64,000 nt of DNA from Halobaculum sp. MBLA0147. Its GTDB lineage: Archaea; Halobacteriota; Halobacteria; Halobacteriales; Haloferacaceae. The notes beneath the pieces were generated by a model that worked only from the letters and a program-made list of their open reading frames with translations, made no database searches and was not told where the DNA came from. Position 1 is the first letter of the stretch. Every line of letters begins with the position of its first letter. The DNA is taken from contig NZ_JBGKAD010000001.1 of assembly GCF_041361345.1 (NCBI RefSeq), positions 744,001-808,000 on the forward strand, given 5' to 3'. The position numbers were made by a program, and so were the translations under genes. Shown piece after piece: positions 34,093 to 42,690 of this stretch.

Positions 34093-36273
34093 ATGTCCGA
34101 CACTGGTGACGACGATCACGGGACGGCCGAGGCGAGCCGTGACGCGACAGGTGACGCGGTCCCCGAACGAGACGGGGGTGACGAGTCGAGCGAGTTCCCC
34201 CGGAGTGACCGGTCCGACGCCACAGTCGACGACCCGTCGGCCGACCGCGGCGTCGACGACCCGTCGGCCGACCGCGGCGTCGACGACCCGCCGGGCGAGA
34301 ATCTCTCTCACGAACGGGCCCGCGAGGCAGTGTACGACGCACTCGCCGCCGACGACCTGTCGTTCGCGGCCACTCGCGCCCGAGTGCTCGACGTGGGTCG
34401 GCGACTACTGGGTGTCGAGAACGGCCACGTCGAACGCGTCGACGGGGAGACCCACGAGATCGTCGCCAGCGTCGGCGGGCCGCCCGAACTACTGCCCGAG
34501 GGGGAACGACTCCCCGCCGGGAAGACGTACTGCCGGCGAACGCTCGCCAGAGACGACCCGCTGGCGGTCTCGGAGGCCTCCGCGGAGGGGTGGCTCGACG
34601 ACCCAGCGTACCGCCACCACGAGTTCGAGTGTTACCTCGGCGCGACGATCACGGTCGACGGCGAGCAGTACGGGACGGTGTGTTTCCTCTCGCGGTCGGC
34701 CCGCGAGACGGCGTTCTCGACCGCCGACGAGTCGTTCGTCGAACTCGTCGCGACCTGTCTCGGACGGGCACTGGAGACGGAACGACACGAGGCGGTCGTC
34801 GACGACGAGGTCGCGACCAGAGAGCGTGCCCAGCGGCTCCGTGACGGGCTGTTCGAGGCCGCGCCGGAGGCGATCCTCGTCGTCGACGACACGGACACCG
34901 TCGTGGAGGCGAACGCGGCGGCGACCGAGTTGACCGGCTACGACGAGGCGACACTCGTCGGGCAGAACGTGATCGACCTCTGTCCGGCGGCGCCGGCGGA
35001 CCACCGGACGGCACTCGACGCCGCACTCGACGCCGACGGCCAACGCACCAGCGTCGGCGACACGCGCCTCCACGTGGTCCGCGCCGACGGGAGCGAGGTG
35101 CCCGTCGCCGTGAGTGCGAGTGCGGTCACGGTCGAGGGGACGCGGTACAGACAGTTCTACCTCCACGACGTGAGCGACCGGCTGGAGCGCCGCGAGGAAC
35201 TCGCCCTGAAGGATCAGGTGTTCGACGAGGTCGACGTGGGTGTCACCGTCGCGGACGCCGAACACGAGGACGCCCCGCTGGAGTACGTCAACGACGCCTT
35301 CGAGGAGATCACCGGCTACGACGCCGACGACGCCGTCGGGCTGAACTGTCGGTTCCTCCAAGGGGAGGAGACGGACGAGGACGCCGTCGCGGCGATCCGG
35401 GCGGCGCTGGCCGACGACGAGCCGATCCGGACGGAACTGCGCAACTACCGTCGCGACGGGACACCGTTCTGGAACGACCTGTCGATCACACCGATCACGG
35501 ACGACGACGGGACGGTGACACACTACGCCGGGATCCAACGAGACGTGACCCGCCGCGTCCGGCGCGAGCGACTGTTCCGCGTGTTGAACCGCGTGTTGCG
35601 TCACAACCTCCGCAACGACCTGAACGTGATCCGTGGGTACGCCGAGACGATCCGAGCGGACGTGGACGACCCGCTGGAGCCGGCCGTCGACAGGGTCGTC
35701 GAGACGGCGACGGCGTTGATCGAACTCGGGGAGACCGCGCGCCGACTGGAGTCACTGGCGGGCGATCGAACGGAGCCGCGACCGGTGGCGGTCGTCGACG
35801 TGGTCGACGCGGTCGCCGAGCGACTCGACGCCGCTCACCCGGACGCGACGGTCGAGACGAGGACACGAGTCGACGCGGACGCGGAGGTGCTCGCGACCGA
35901 CCGCCTCGCGGACGTGATCGCGGAGTTGGGCGAGAACGCGATCACTCACACGGCGGCCGCACCGGTCGCGTTCGAAGTCGTACCGAGCGAGGACGAGGCC
36001 GGCGTCACCGTCCGCGTCCACGACGAGGGCGACGGCATCCCCGCACAGGACCGGCGGGTGTTGACCGGTCGCCGCGAGACGAAGCTGGACCACGCGAGCA
36101 GTCTCGGCGTCTGGCTCGTGTCGTGGCTCGTCGAGGAGTTCGGCGGCGAGGTGACCGTCACCGAGTCCGCGGACGGGACGACGGTCGCCGTCCACCTCCG
36201 CGGCCCGACGGAGCGAGACTCGCCCCCCGACCGACACCGTGACATCGACCACCTCGCGGTCGACGACGAGTGA
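34093..36273 (+). CDS. GAF-PAS-LOV sensor histidine kinase
   Basis: 726 residues from ATG 34093; further upstream the frame is not protein-like. Order: acidic N-terminus with a 27-bp repeat (GVDDPSADR twice, bases 34225-34278), GAF domain (about 85-240), PAS (about 250-375), LOV-type PAS (about 378-500), phosphoacceptor helix with H504 in VLRHNLRNDLNV, and HATPase (GENAITH, HDEGDGIP, SSLGVWLVSWLV). The LOV part has GLNCRFLQ with photoactive-type C419, NYRRDGTPFWNDL and GIQRDVT, i.e. the flavin contacts Cys, Arg, Gln, two Asn and Gln are all present. So it is probably a blue-light sensor. No response regulator is adjacent. Confidence 0.9.
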   Translation: MSDTGDDDHGTAEASRDATGDAVPERDGGDESSEFPRSDRSDATVDDPSADRGVDDPSADRGVDDPPGENLSHERAREAVYDALAADDLSFAATRARVLDVGRRLLGVENGHVERVDGETHEIVASVGGPPELLPEGERLPAGKTYCRRTLARDDPLAVSEASAEGWLDDPAYRHHEFECYLGATITVDGEQYGTVCFLSRSARETAFSTADESFVELVATCLGRALETERHEAVVDDEVATRERAQRLRDGLFEAAPEAILVVDDTDTVVEANAAATELTGYDEATLVGQNVIDLCPAAPADHRTALDAALDADGQRTSVGDTRLHVVRADGSEVPVAVSASAVTVEGTRYRQFYLHDVSDRLERREELALKDQVFDEVDVGVTVADAEHEDAPLEYVNDAFEEITGYDADDAVGLNCRFLQGEETDEDAVAAIRAALADDEPIRTELRNYRRDGTPFWNDLSITPITDDDGTVTHYAGIQRDVTRRVRRERLFRVLNRVLRHNLRNDLNVIRGYAETIRADVDDPLEPAVDRVVETATALIELGETARRLESLAGDRTEPRPVAVVDVVDAVAERLDAAHPDATVETRTRVDADAEVLATDRLADVIAELGENAITHTAAAPVAFEVVPSEDEAGVTVRVHDEGDGIPAQDRRVLTGRRETKLDHASSLGVWLVSWLVEEFGGEVTVTESADGTTVAVHLRGPTERDSPPDRHRDIDHLAVDDE

Positions 36274-36308
36274 CGGCACTCACCGGGGTACCGACTCACT
36301 GCAGCTAC

Positions 36309-36989
36309 TCACCCCGCGTCGGTGTCGTCGAGTCCGAGCGACAGTCCCGTCTCGGCCAACAGCTCGCGGAGCGTCTCCTCGGTCGGCCTCTCGGCGTCGA
36401 CGCGACCGGCGTACCACCTGAGGACGGTCTCCAGCGCCGCCGCGCGGTCGTTCGTCGCAGTCTGGATCGACCCGGTCGTCTCCCCGTCGCGGACGACGAC
36501 CGCGAATCCGCGCCGCGCGGACAGCGCTCGCAGGTCCCGTTCCAACGCAGTCAGTGGATCGTCGGTGGGATCGGCCGTGTCGCCGCGTCCACCTCGTCCG
36601 CTGTGGGTCGGCGCGTCGTCGGGACGTTCTCCGTCACCGCTTGCGGACGACGCGTCGGTCTCGGCGCCGGTCTCGCCGACGACGCGGACGGGTGGCACGT
36701 CCGGGTCGATGGCGTCGCCGTCGGTGGAGATGACGAACTGCCCCTCGTCGGTCGTCTTGACACCGTCTCGGTCGGAGATGTCGAGGTCCGACGGGTCGAG
36801 CGCGTCCTCGTCGTCGCCGACGCTCCCGGGTTCCGCCCACGCCTGCGCCTCCGAGACGGGCGTCTCGTCGGCCGTCGCCTCGCTCTCGTGAGTCTCGGTC
36901 TCGTCCCCGACGGTGTCGGCGTCGTGACTGGCGTCGACCGGGCTCTCTTCGTCCGGAGCGTCCTCGTCACCCGGAGCGTCGTCCGTCAC
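36309..36989 (-). CDS. Acidic haloarchaeal protein of unknown function
   Basis: 226 residues from GTG 36989. The first 60 residues and the middle are Asp/Glu/Thr-rich and disordered. Two ordered patches are visible: DLDISDRDGVKTTDEGQFVISTDGDAIDPD and a C-terminal helical part LTALERDLRALSARRGFAVVVRDGE...AALETVLRWYAGRVD. I do not recognise a characterised family. It is convergent with the LOV-kinase gene, 35 bases apart. Confidence 0.72.
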   Translation of the reverse strand: MTDDAPGDEDAPDEESPVDASHDADTVGDETETHESEATADETPVSEAQAWAEPGSVGDDEDALDPSDLDISDRDGVKTTDEGQFVISTDGDAIDPDVPPVRVVGETGAETDASSASGDGERPDDAPTHSGRGGRGDTADPTDDPLTALERDLRALSARRGFAVVVRDGETTGSIQTATNDRAAALETVLRWYAGRVDAERPTEETLRELLAETGLSLGLDDTDAG

Positions 36990-37132
36990 GAGCCGAGCGT
37001 AGAGTGGGGACGGAGTTAGTTCCACCGGGGCACGACACCGGTCGGACGGTCCGGTCGGCCGAGCCCGGTGCCGGTCGCTCGCCGGGGACGCTAGAGTGCG
37101 GAACGGCGAGACAGAGGGAGAAGGCGTCGTCG

Positions 37133-37567
37133 TCAGTCGTCTTCCAGCGCTTGCGCGATCCGCTGGAGCTGTCGGGTCGCGTCGCGGACCTCGTCGCGGA
37201 GCTGTCGCACCTCGCGGACGAGTTCCTCGTTACCGGGACCCTCCTCTTCTCCGCCGCCTTGGGCACCGGGCGGGCCGCCGCCCATGCCGCCCATGCCGCC
37301 GCCGCCACCCATCATGCCGCCCATCATCTGGGCGAACGGGTTGCCGCCGCCACCACCCATACCGCCACCGCCGGGACCGCCGCCCATCATCTCGCCGGGG
37401 CCGGGCGGGCCCTCACCCTCCTCGCGTTCCTGTTCGCGTCGCTCGCGGATCTCCTCGACGCGCTCGCGGAACGACTTCTCCTCGCCCTCGCTCTCGTCGG
37501 CTCCGTCGGCCCCCTCGTCGGCGGCCTGCTCGCTGGCGGTCTCAGTGTCCTCCGAGTCGTCTGCCAT
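37133..37567 (-). CDS. Gly/Met-rich protein with coiled-coil ends, unknown function
   Basis: 144 residues from ATG 37567. An acidic start is followed by a charged helix (SFRERVEEIRERREQER), then about 45 residues of Met and Gly ([16 protein letters not shown]-like), and an amphipathic C-terminal helix, ELVREVRQLRDEVRDATRQL. The Met/Gly run recalls the tail of SRP54 (54243-55637) and may be a hydrophobic-binding, flexible linker. Same strand as the ligase gene but separated by 95 bases. No family recognised. Confidence 0.75.
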   Translation of the reverse strand: MADDSEDTETASEQAADEGADGADESEGEEKSFRERVEEIRERREQEREEGEGPPGPGEMMGGGPGGGGMGGGGGNPFAQMMGGMMGGGGGMGGMGGGPPGAQGGGEEEGPGNEELVREVRQLRDEVRDATRQLQRIAQALEDD

Positions 37568-37662
37568 GTCTCCGCGTTCGCCGCGCGGTCCGAAAAGGGT
37601 TGTCTCTCGCCCGACACGTCCGTCCTCGTGCCCCGGCGGCCGCCGAGGGTCGTCGGCGGTGG

Positions 37663-39885
37663 TCACTGCCGGCGTGCGAGCCGGTCGAGTCGAGTCCACG
37701 TGTCGGCACCGGACGGGTCGAGGTCCTCTCTGACGCCGAGAAACCGCGGGAACCGCAACGCGTAGCCGGCGTCGTAGGCCGGCGAGATCTGGATCTCCTC
37801 GTAGCCCACCTCGAAGACGACCCGCGGCTCGACCGTCACGTCGACGCCGTCCTCGCGGACGACGTGGTCCCGGAGTCGGTCCGTCAGCGCCGCCAGTCGC
37901 TCGTCGGTGATCCCCGTCGCCACCTTCCCGACGGGTGCGTACTCGCCGTCCGGCGGAGCGGGGGCGTTCTCGTCGCCCGGCGGATTGGGGGTGTCCTCGT
38001 CGCCCGGCGGAGCGGGAGCGCCCCCGTCGCCCGGCCGGGCGGAGGGGTCCGCGTCGTCGTCGTCCTCGGCAGGCGCGTCGCCCACCCGAACGGCGACCTC
38101 GAAGGTGCCGAACTGTTCCGCGCGTCGCCCCTCGCCCCACTCGGCGCCGGTGACCACCAGGTCGAGCGTCTCCACGTCGGGTTTCCGTTTGCGCCACGCC
38201 TGCCCGCGCGATCCGGCGTCGTACGTCGAGTCGGGCCGTTTCAACATCACGCCCTCGTGCCCGGCGGCGAGCGCGTCCGCCTCGATCGCCTCGATCGCCG
38301 TGGGGTCGTCGGTCACGACGAGGTCCGCGACGCCGTGCGGGAGGACACCCCGCGCCCACCGGTGACGCTCGACGAGCGGGGCGTCGAGGAGGTCGACGGG
38401 CGGGTCGCGTCGCGTCCAGGGCGGCGCCTCGTCTGCGGTCACGCCGGGCTCCTCGTCTGCGGTCACGTCGGTCTCCTCGTCTGCGGTCGTACCGTCACCC
38501 TCGTCGAGTGCCAGCGTCGCGTCGGCGAACGGGTCGCCGACGTGGAGACAGTCGAAGACACGCAGTTCCACCGCGACCTCTTCCCGGACTCTGTCCACGT
38601 CGTGTTTCCGGCGGAAGCGACGCAACACCTGCTGGAACGGGAGCGGATCGCCGTCGTCGTCGACCGCGACCACCTCGCCGTCGAGGATCGCGGGCGCACG
38701 GAGGTGCTCGCGGACGTGGTCGACCACCTCCGGCAGCGCCGCCGTCACGTCCTCCGTGTTACGCGAGTAGACGGTCACCTCCTCGACCCCCTCGCCGTCC
38801 ACACCACCCGTCGCGTGGATCTGGACGCGTGCACCGTCGAACTTCGTCTCCACCGTGACGCGCTCCCAGTCGTCGACGGCGCCCGTTACGGTCCCCGACT
38901 GTGCCAACATCGACTGCACCGGCCGGCCGACGACGAGTCCCAACTCCGAGAGTCCCGCAGGCCCCTCCTCGCGGGCCACCCGCGCGACGTGCCCGCAGTC
39001 GTTCGTCACCTGTAGGGCGTCCGCGACGAGTTCCAGCGCCGCCGCTCTGTCGAGTGGCTCCGCCGGGTCGTCGCTCGCGGCTCCCGGATCGTCGTCGCTC
39101 GCGGCTCCCGGATCGTCGTCGCTCGCGGCTCCTGGAGCGTCGTCGCTCGATCCACCCGACTCCGGATCGTCGGCGAAGGCGTCGAGCGACGCGACGCCCG
39201 GCTCCCCGGAGTCCGTGTCGCCCGCGTCGGCTGCCGTCGCGTCCGCGCTACTCTCGCCACCATCGCCACTACCACCATCACCGTCACCACCGTTTCCGTC
39301 GACCCCACCGGACACGTCCACACCCAGGAAGGCCTCGGCGACGGCGTCACGGACGGTCCCCTCGCCGACGCCGACGCGCATCTCACCCATCACCAGTCGG
39401 GCGAGGTACTTCGCCTCGGCCGGCGAGGCGCGGTTGAACAGCCCGAACAGCGTGTCGCGGCGCGTGTCGGCGCTGCCGTCACCCTCGGCTTCGGCGACCG
39501 TCTCGAACGCCGTCGCCACCTCGGCGACCGTCAGCGGGTCCGTGCCGCCACCGCCGCCGAACGCCGCCAGTCCGGTCTGTGCACCGAACTCGTAGTCGGC
39601 CGCGACCGCGCCGATCTCGCCCACCTCGGCGAGACGCGCCTCCACGTCGGCGGCAGTCACGTCGCCTGCGGCCGCACGGGCCAGCGTCTCGTGTAACAGC
39701 GCCGAGCCGACCGAGAGTGTCCGGCCGTCGTGGGCGGGGAAGACGCGCCCTTGGACGAACCGGGCCACCGTCGGGAGCGCCTCGTCGGCGTCGGCCAACA
39801 GCTCGGCGACCAGTGCCACGGTCCCCAGATCCGACGGCTCGGCCGCGATCTCGTCGACCCGTTCCGCGAACGCCGCGAACTCCAT
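37663..39885 (-). CDS. ligA: ATP-dependent DNA ligase with repeat-bearing inserts
   Basis: Replicative archaeal ligase, about 740 residues from ATG 39885. N-terminal DNA-binding domain (FAERVDEIAAEPS to MGEMRVGVGEGTVRDAV), nucleotidyl-transfer domain with KFDGARVQIH supplying the adenylated Lys, YSRNTEDVT, ILDGEVVAV, EGVMLKRPDSTYD, and the C-terminal OB-fold ending with TRLDRLARRQ. Three low-complexity inserts have their own tandem repeats: a 24-bp repeat (AASDDDPG, bases 39071-39140), another 24-bp repeat (TADEE, 38428-38500), and a 30-bp-like Pro/Gly/Asp repeat (about 37940-38040). They lie between structural blocks, so activity is likely kept. Confidence 0.95.
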   Translation of the reverse strand: MEFAAFAERVDEIAAEPSDLGTVALVAELLADADEALPTVARFVQGRVFPAHDGRTLSVGSALLHETLARAAAGDVTAADVEARLAEVGEIGAVAADYEFGAQTGLAAFGGGGGTDPLTVAEVATAFETVAEAEGDGSADTRRDTLFGLFNRASPAEAKYLARLVMGEMRVGVGEGTVRDAVAEAFLGVDVSGGVDGNGGDGDGGSGDGGESSADATAADAGDTDSGEPGVASLDAFADDPESGGSSDDAPGAASDDDPGAASDDDPGAASDDPAEPLDRAAALELVADALQVTNDCGHVARVAREEGPAGLSELGLVVGRPVQSMLAQSGTVTGAVDDWERVTVETKFDGARVQIHATGGVDGEGVEEVTVYSRNTEDVTAALPEVVDHVREHLRAPAILDGEVVAVDDDGDPLPFQQVLRRFRRKHDVDRVREEVAVELRVFDCLHVGDPFADATLALDEGDGTTADEETDVTADEEPGVTADEAPPWTRRDPPVDLLDAPLVERHRWARGVLPHGVADLVVTDDPTAIEAIEADALAAGHEGVMLKRPDSTYDAGSRGQAWRKRKPDVETLDLVVTGAEWGEGRRAEQFGTFEVAVRVGDAPAEDDDDADPSARPGDGGAPAPPGDEDTPNPPGDENAPAPPDGEYAPVGKVATGITDERLAALTDRLRDHVVREDGVDVTVEPRVVFEVGYEEIQISPAYDAGYALRFPRFLGVREDLDPSGADTWTRLDRLARRQ

Positions 39886-39984
39886 GCCTCCCGTTTCGGC
39901 ACCGACAGCAAAAGCACGCGGATCCCGCTCGGGTCGGGCTCCGTGGCGTGTCGTCGGCGTCGACATCCGGACGACGCTGCGGCG

Positions 39985-40485
39985 CTACCCGCGGTAGGTC
40001 AACTGCGCCTGGCCGTCTGCGTTCGCGGTCTCGCGAATGTGCAGTTGCTCGGAGAGCCACTTGGACTGACGCTCGCGGTCACCCAACCCCGCGAGCGGCT
40101 CCAGCAGTTTGGCTCCCGCGGCGGCGAGGCGACTCTCCATGTTCGCGCGGCGCTTCATCACACCGCGCATCTCCACGTCGGCGTACACGACCACCGGATC
40201 GTGGTCGTTTCGACGCGTGATCCCGACGACCGCCTCGACCACGTCCATCGCCCACCGCGCCTGTTCCCCCGGCTCCCAGTCCGAGAACGTCGACGTATCC
40301 GGCGGCACCACGTCGTCGGGCTCGACCAACCCGTGGCGCGGCGTGACGACGTACACCACGTCGTTGTCGTGGCGCGCCAGCCGGAGTTTCATCTCGAAGT
40401 AGTCGCTCTGGTACTGCTCCTCGACCGGCTTCTCACCCCCGGTGGCCGCCAGCGCCTCCGCCTGGACGACCGCCAGTCTCCCCAT
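39985..40485 (-). CDS. DUF6884-like protein of unknown function
   Basis: 166 residues from ATG 40485. The central part DNDVVYVVTPRHGLVEPDDVVPP matches the ...SAKHGLL-P...PY type of motif of the DUF6884/YaaA-like group; the C-terminal part is helical and charged (MKRRANMESRLAAAGAKLLEPLAGLG). The match is from memory of the motif and needs a profile search. No membrane segment. Separated by about 100 bases from both neighbours on the same strand. Confidence 0.7.
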   Translation of the reverse strand: MGRLAVVQAEALAATGGEKPVEEQYQSDYFEMKLRLARHDNDVVYVVTPRHGLVEPDDVVPPDTSTFSDWEPGEQARWAMDVVEAVVGITRRNDHDPVVVYADVEMRGVMKRRANMESRLAAAGAKLLEPLAGLGDRERQSKWLSEQLHIRETANADGQAQLTYRG

Positions 40486-40586
40486 AGGTCACCACTGAGT
40501 ATCGGGTTTGATAAGTTCGGGGAATCGGTGAACCGCCGTCACTCGCGTGCCGTCGGAGTGAAGTCGCACGAACGGTGCGCGCAGCC

Positions 40587-41228
40587 TCACTCGCGGCCGA
40601 CGCCGAGGACGGTGACGAGCGAGTAGACGGGGACACCGTCGACCTCGTCGAGTCCCTGTTTGTCGACGATGACGACGCAGGCGACCGGGTTGCCGCCGGC
40701 CTCGCGGATCGCCTCGATCGTCTCCTCGACGGTGGTGCCGGAGGTGATCGTGTCGTCGACGACGTAACAGTCCCTGCCGCGGATCGTCGCGAAGTTACGG
40801 GAGAACCCCCCGCCGCGCTCGTCGATGTCACCCTCGTCCCACTGGTGTTTCGCCGGGGCGTAGGCGGCCATGTCCGTCTGGAGGTCGCGGGCGATCGTCG
40901 TCGCCAGCGGCGTCCCCGCCTTCTCGATACCGACGGTGAGGTCGACCGCCTCACCCTGTTTCGCGAGGAGGTCCGCCATCGCGCGACCGACCTGCGTCAG
41001 CCGGTCGCTGTCGCGGCCGATGGCCGACCAGTCGACGTGGATGTCCTGCGGGCCCTCGGCGGCTGTGGTGTCGGTCTCGGCGGCGTCTCCGGGGGCAGCG
41101 TTCGACCGCTCGACCAGCCAGGAGGCCGTGTCGCGGGAGACGTTCAACTCGTCGGCGATCTCGCCCTTCGAGAGCCCGCGGTCGGCGAGCGTCTCCGCCT
41201 CGCCGATCAGGTCGTCGACGTTCTTCAT
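40587..41228 (-). CDS. gfcR: Transcription regulator GfcR (HTH + phosphoribosyltransferase-like)
   Basis: 213 residues from ATG 41228. Residues 1-45 are a helix-turn-helix (AETLADRGLSKGEIADEL, VSRDTASWLVE). The rest is a type I phosphoribosyltransferase fold with the PRPP loop CYVVDDTITSGTT and VGIEKAGTPLA. Haloarchaeal GfcR activates genes of sugar catabolism (Entner-Doudoroff and lower glycolysis) and is thought to sense a metabolite through this domain. The start lies in an ATGA overlap with the stop of glucose dehydrogenase, so enzyme and regulator are co-expressed. Confidence 0.9.
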   Translation of the reverse strand: MKNVDDLIGEAETLADRGLSKGEIADELNVSRDTASWLVERSNAAPGDAAETDTTAAEGPQDIHVDWSAIGRDSDRLTQVGRAMADLLAKQGEAVDLTVGIEKAGTPLATTIARDLQTDMAAYAPAKHQWDEGDIDERGGGFSRNFATIRGRDCYVVDDTITSGTTVEETIEAIREAGGNPVACVVIVDKQGLDEVDGVPVYSLVTVLGVGRE

Positions 41229-42286
41229 ACGGTCGACAGTTCGACGGCCGTCTTGATAGTGCTGTCGTCGTCCGCGAACGCCCGCTCGTAGTCGTCGAGT
41301 CCGTACACGCCCGTGACCAGATCGTCGAGCACCCACTCCGGCAGCGACGCCAGCGCGTCCACCGCGCGTCGGAAGTGGCCCGCGTTGGCGTTGACGGACC
41401 CCACCAGCGCCCGGTTGCCCAACACCAACTGCTCGTGGAACGCGCCGCCGTCCACCTCGAAGCTCCAGGATCGTGGGACACCCAGCAGCGCCGCGACGCC
41501 GTTGTGTGCCAGCGCGTGGACACACTCGATGCCGTGGCGCGCGTACCCCGTCGCCTCGTACACTAGGTCGACCGGCTCGTGCGTCTCCGCCACCGCCGAC
41601 ACCGACGTCTCGCGGGAGTCGACGTACGTCGCGTCCAGTGCCTCGATCAGTCGGATCGTCGGGTCCGGACGGTCCCGGCGACCCAGACAGTAGACGCGGT
41701 CGAGTCGGTCGCGCAACACCGCCAGCGTCAGGAGGCCGAGACTCCCGTTGCCGAGGACGAGCGCCGACTCCGGCGTCCAGTCGAACGACGACCGGGACGT
41801 GCGGGCGATCTCCAGCGCCTTCTCCGTCACCGAGAGCGGTTCGACGAGGAAGCCCAGTTCGGCCAACTCGCGTGGCACCTCCACAAGGAACGACGCCGGA
41901 CTGGTGAAGTACTCTGCCGCGAACCCGTGTGCGCCGTCGATCCCGCGCTCGTGGTACAGCTCCGGTGGTGCCGTGTCCTCCTCACCGCGCTCGAAGTACT
42001 CGTTGCCGCCGTTCGGCGGTCGCCGCACCGTCGGCGCGACGACGGTCCCCAGCTCGAGGGCGGGATCGTTCGACGCCTCGACGACGCCGACCGCCTCGTG
42101 GCCGAGCACGAGGTGGTCCTCGCCGTCCGGGAACCCGCCGTGTTCCCCCGCGAGGATCTCCCGGTCCGTCCCGTCGATCCCGACGCGGAGCGTCCGGACG
42201 AGCGCCTCGCCCGGCCCCGGCTCCGGCCGCGGCTTCTCCACGATCGAGGCCCGGCTCTCCCCCCGCCGGAGTGCGAGCGTCTGCAT
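41225..42286 (-). CDS. gdh: Glucose 1-dehydrogenase, haloarchaeal zinc-dependent type
   Basis: First enzyme of the semi-phosphorylative Entner-Doudoroff pathway: glucose to gluconolactone with NADP+. 353 residues. The catalytic metal site matches halophilic GDH: D38 (in VGIDGTD, where other MDR enzymes have Cys), H63 and E64 (in LGHEAVG), and E149 in FLVEP. The Rossmann loop is VLGNGSLGLLTL. SVNANAGHFRRAVDAL is a conserved late block. Start ATG 42286 with a TATA box about 35 bases upstream. Overlaps gfcR by four bases; gluconate dehydratase for the next step lies 8 kb away at 50414. Confidence 0.95.
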   Translation of the reverse strand: MQTLALRRGESRASIVEKPRPEPGPGEALVRTLRVGIDGTDREILAGEHGGFPDGEDHLVLGHEAVGVVEASNDPALELGTVVAPTVRRPPNGGNEYFERGEEDTAPPELYHERGIDGAHGFAAEYFTSPASFLVEVPRELAELGFLVEPLSVTEKALEIARTSRSSFDWTPESALVLGNGSLGLLTLAVLRDRLDRVYCLGRRDRPDPTIRLIEALDATYVDSRETSVSAVAETHEPVDLVYEATGYARHGIECVHALAHNGVAALLGVPRSWSFEVDGGAFHEQLVLGNRALVGSVNANAGHFRRAVDALASLPEWVLDDLVTGVYGLDDYERAFADDDSTIKTAVELSTV

Positions 42287-42690
42287 ACCCCTGCGGTCGA
42301 CGACCGAGGTTCAAAAGGTTTATTCTCTCACGAGTTAATGTCGAGGCGCCGGTGGCACGGTCCGGTCACGCGCGCCGTGTGTGGCACCGACTCGTCGGAC
42401 ACGACTCGCCGCCCACACGGGGCACGCCAGTCCACCACACCGGGTCGCCACCGTACACCCGTACCCACCCACCTTCCTGTGGTCGTCGACACACAGCGAC
42501 GCGGCCGTCGGTCGAGGTTCCTCGGACGGACGCCCGGTAGAGACGGTCTCGGCAGTCGTGGCTCCGGAGTGCACTCCGAGCCGAACCACGGACTTCGACC
42601 GCGGAGCGGCCGTCGCGGCGAGAAGAGAGATCGTCTGCGCCGCCCGTCACTCGGTCACTTCGCCGCTCGTGGTGAATCCGTCGGCTGCGA
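42287..42690 (-). promoter_or_regulatory. gdh promoter and psmA-gdh intergenic region
   Basis: On the minus strand GAGAATAAACC (about 42318-42328) is a clear TATA box; the start site would lie some 10 bases before the gdh ATG. Further up there is a perfect 14-bp palindrome CGGAGTGCACTCCG (42565-42578) inside a longer imperfect hairpin (GGCTC...GAGCC), suited to ending the psmA transcript or binding a regulator. No gene supported here. Confidence 0.6.

Noticed and set aside
42335-42589. 84-codon minus-strand gene between psmA and gdh
   Set aside because: Arg/Thr-rich sequence spanning the gdh upstream region and the palindrome; no family and no acidic bias.
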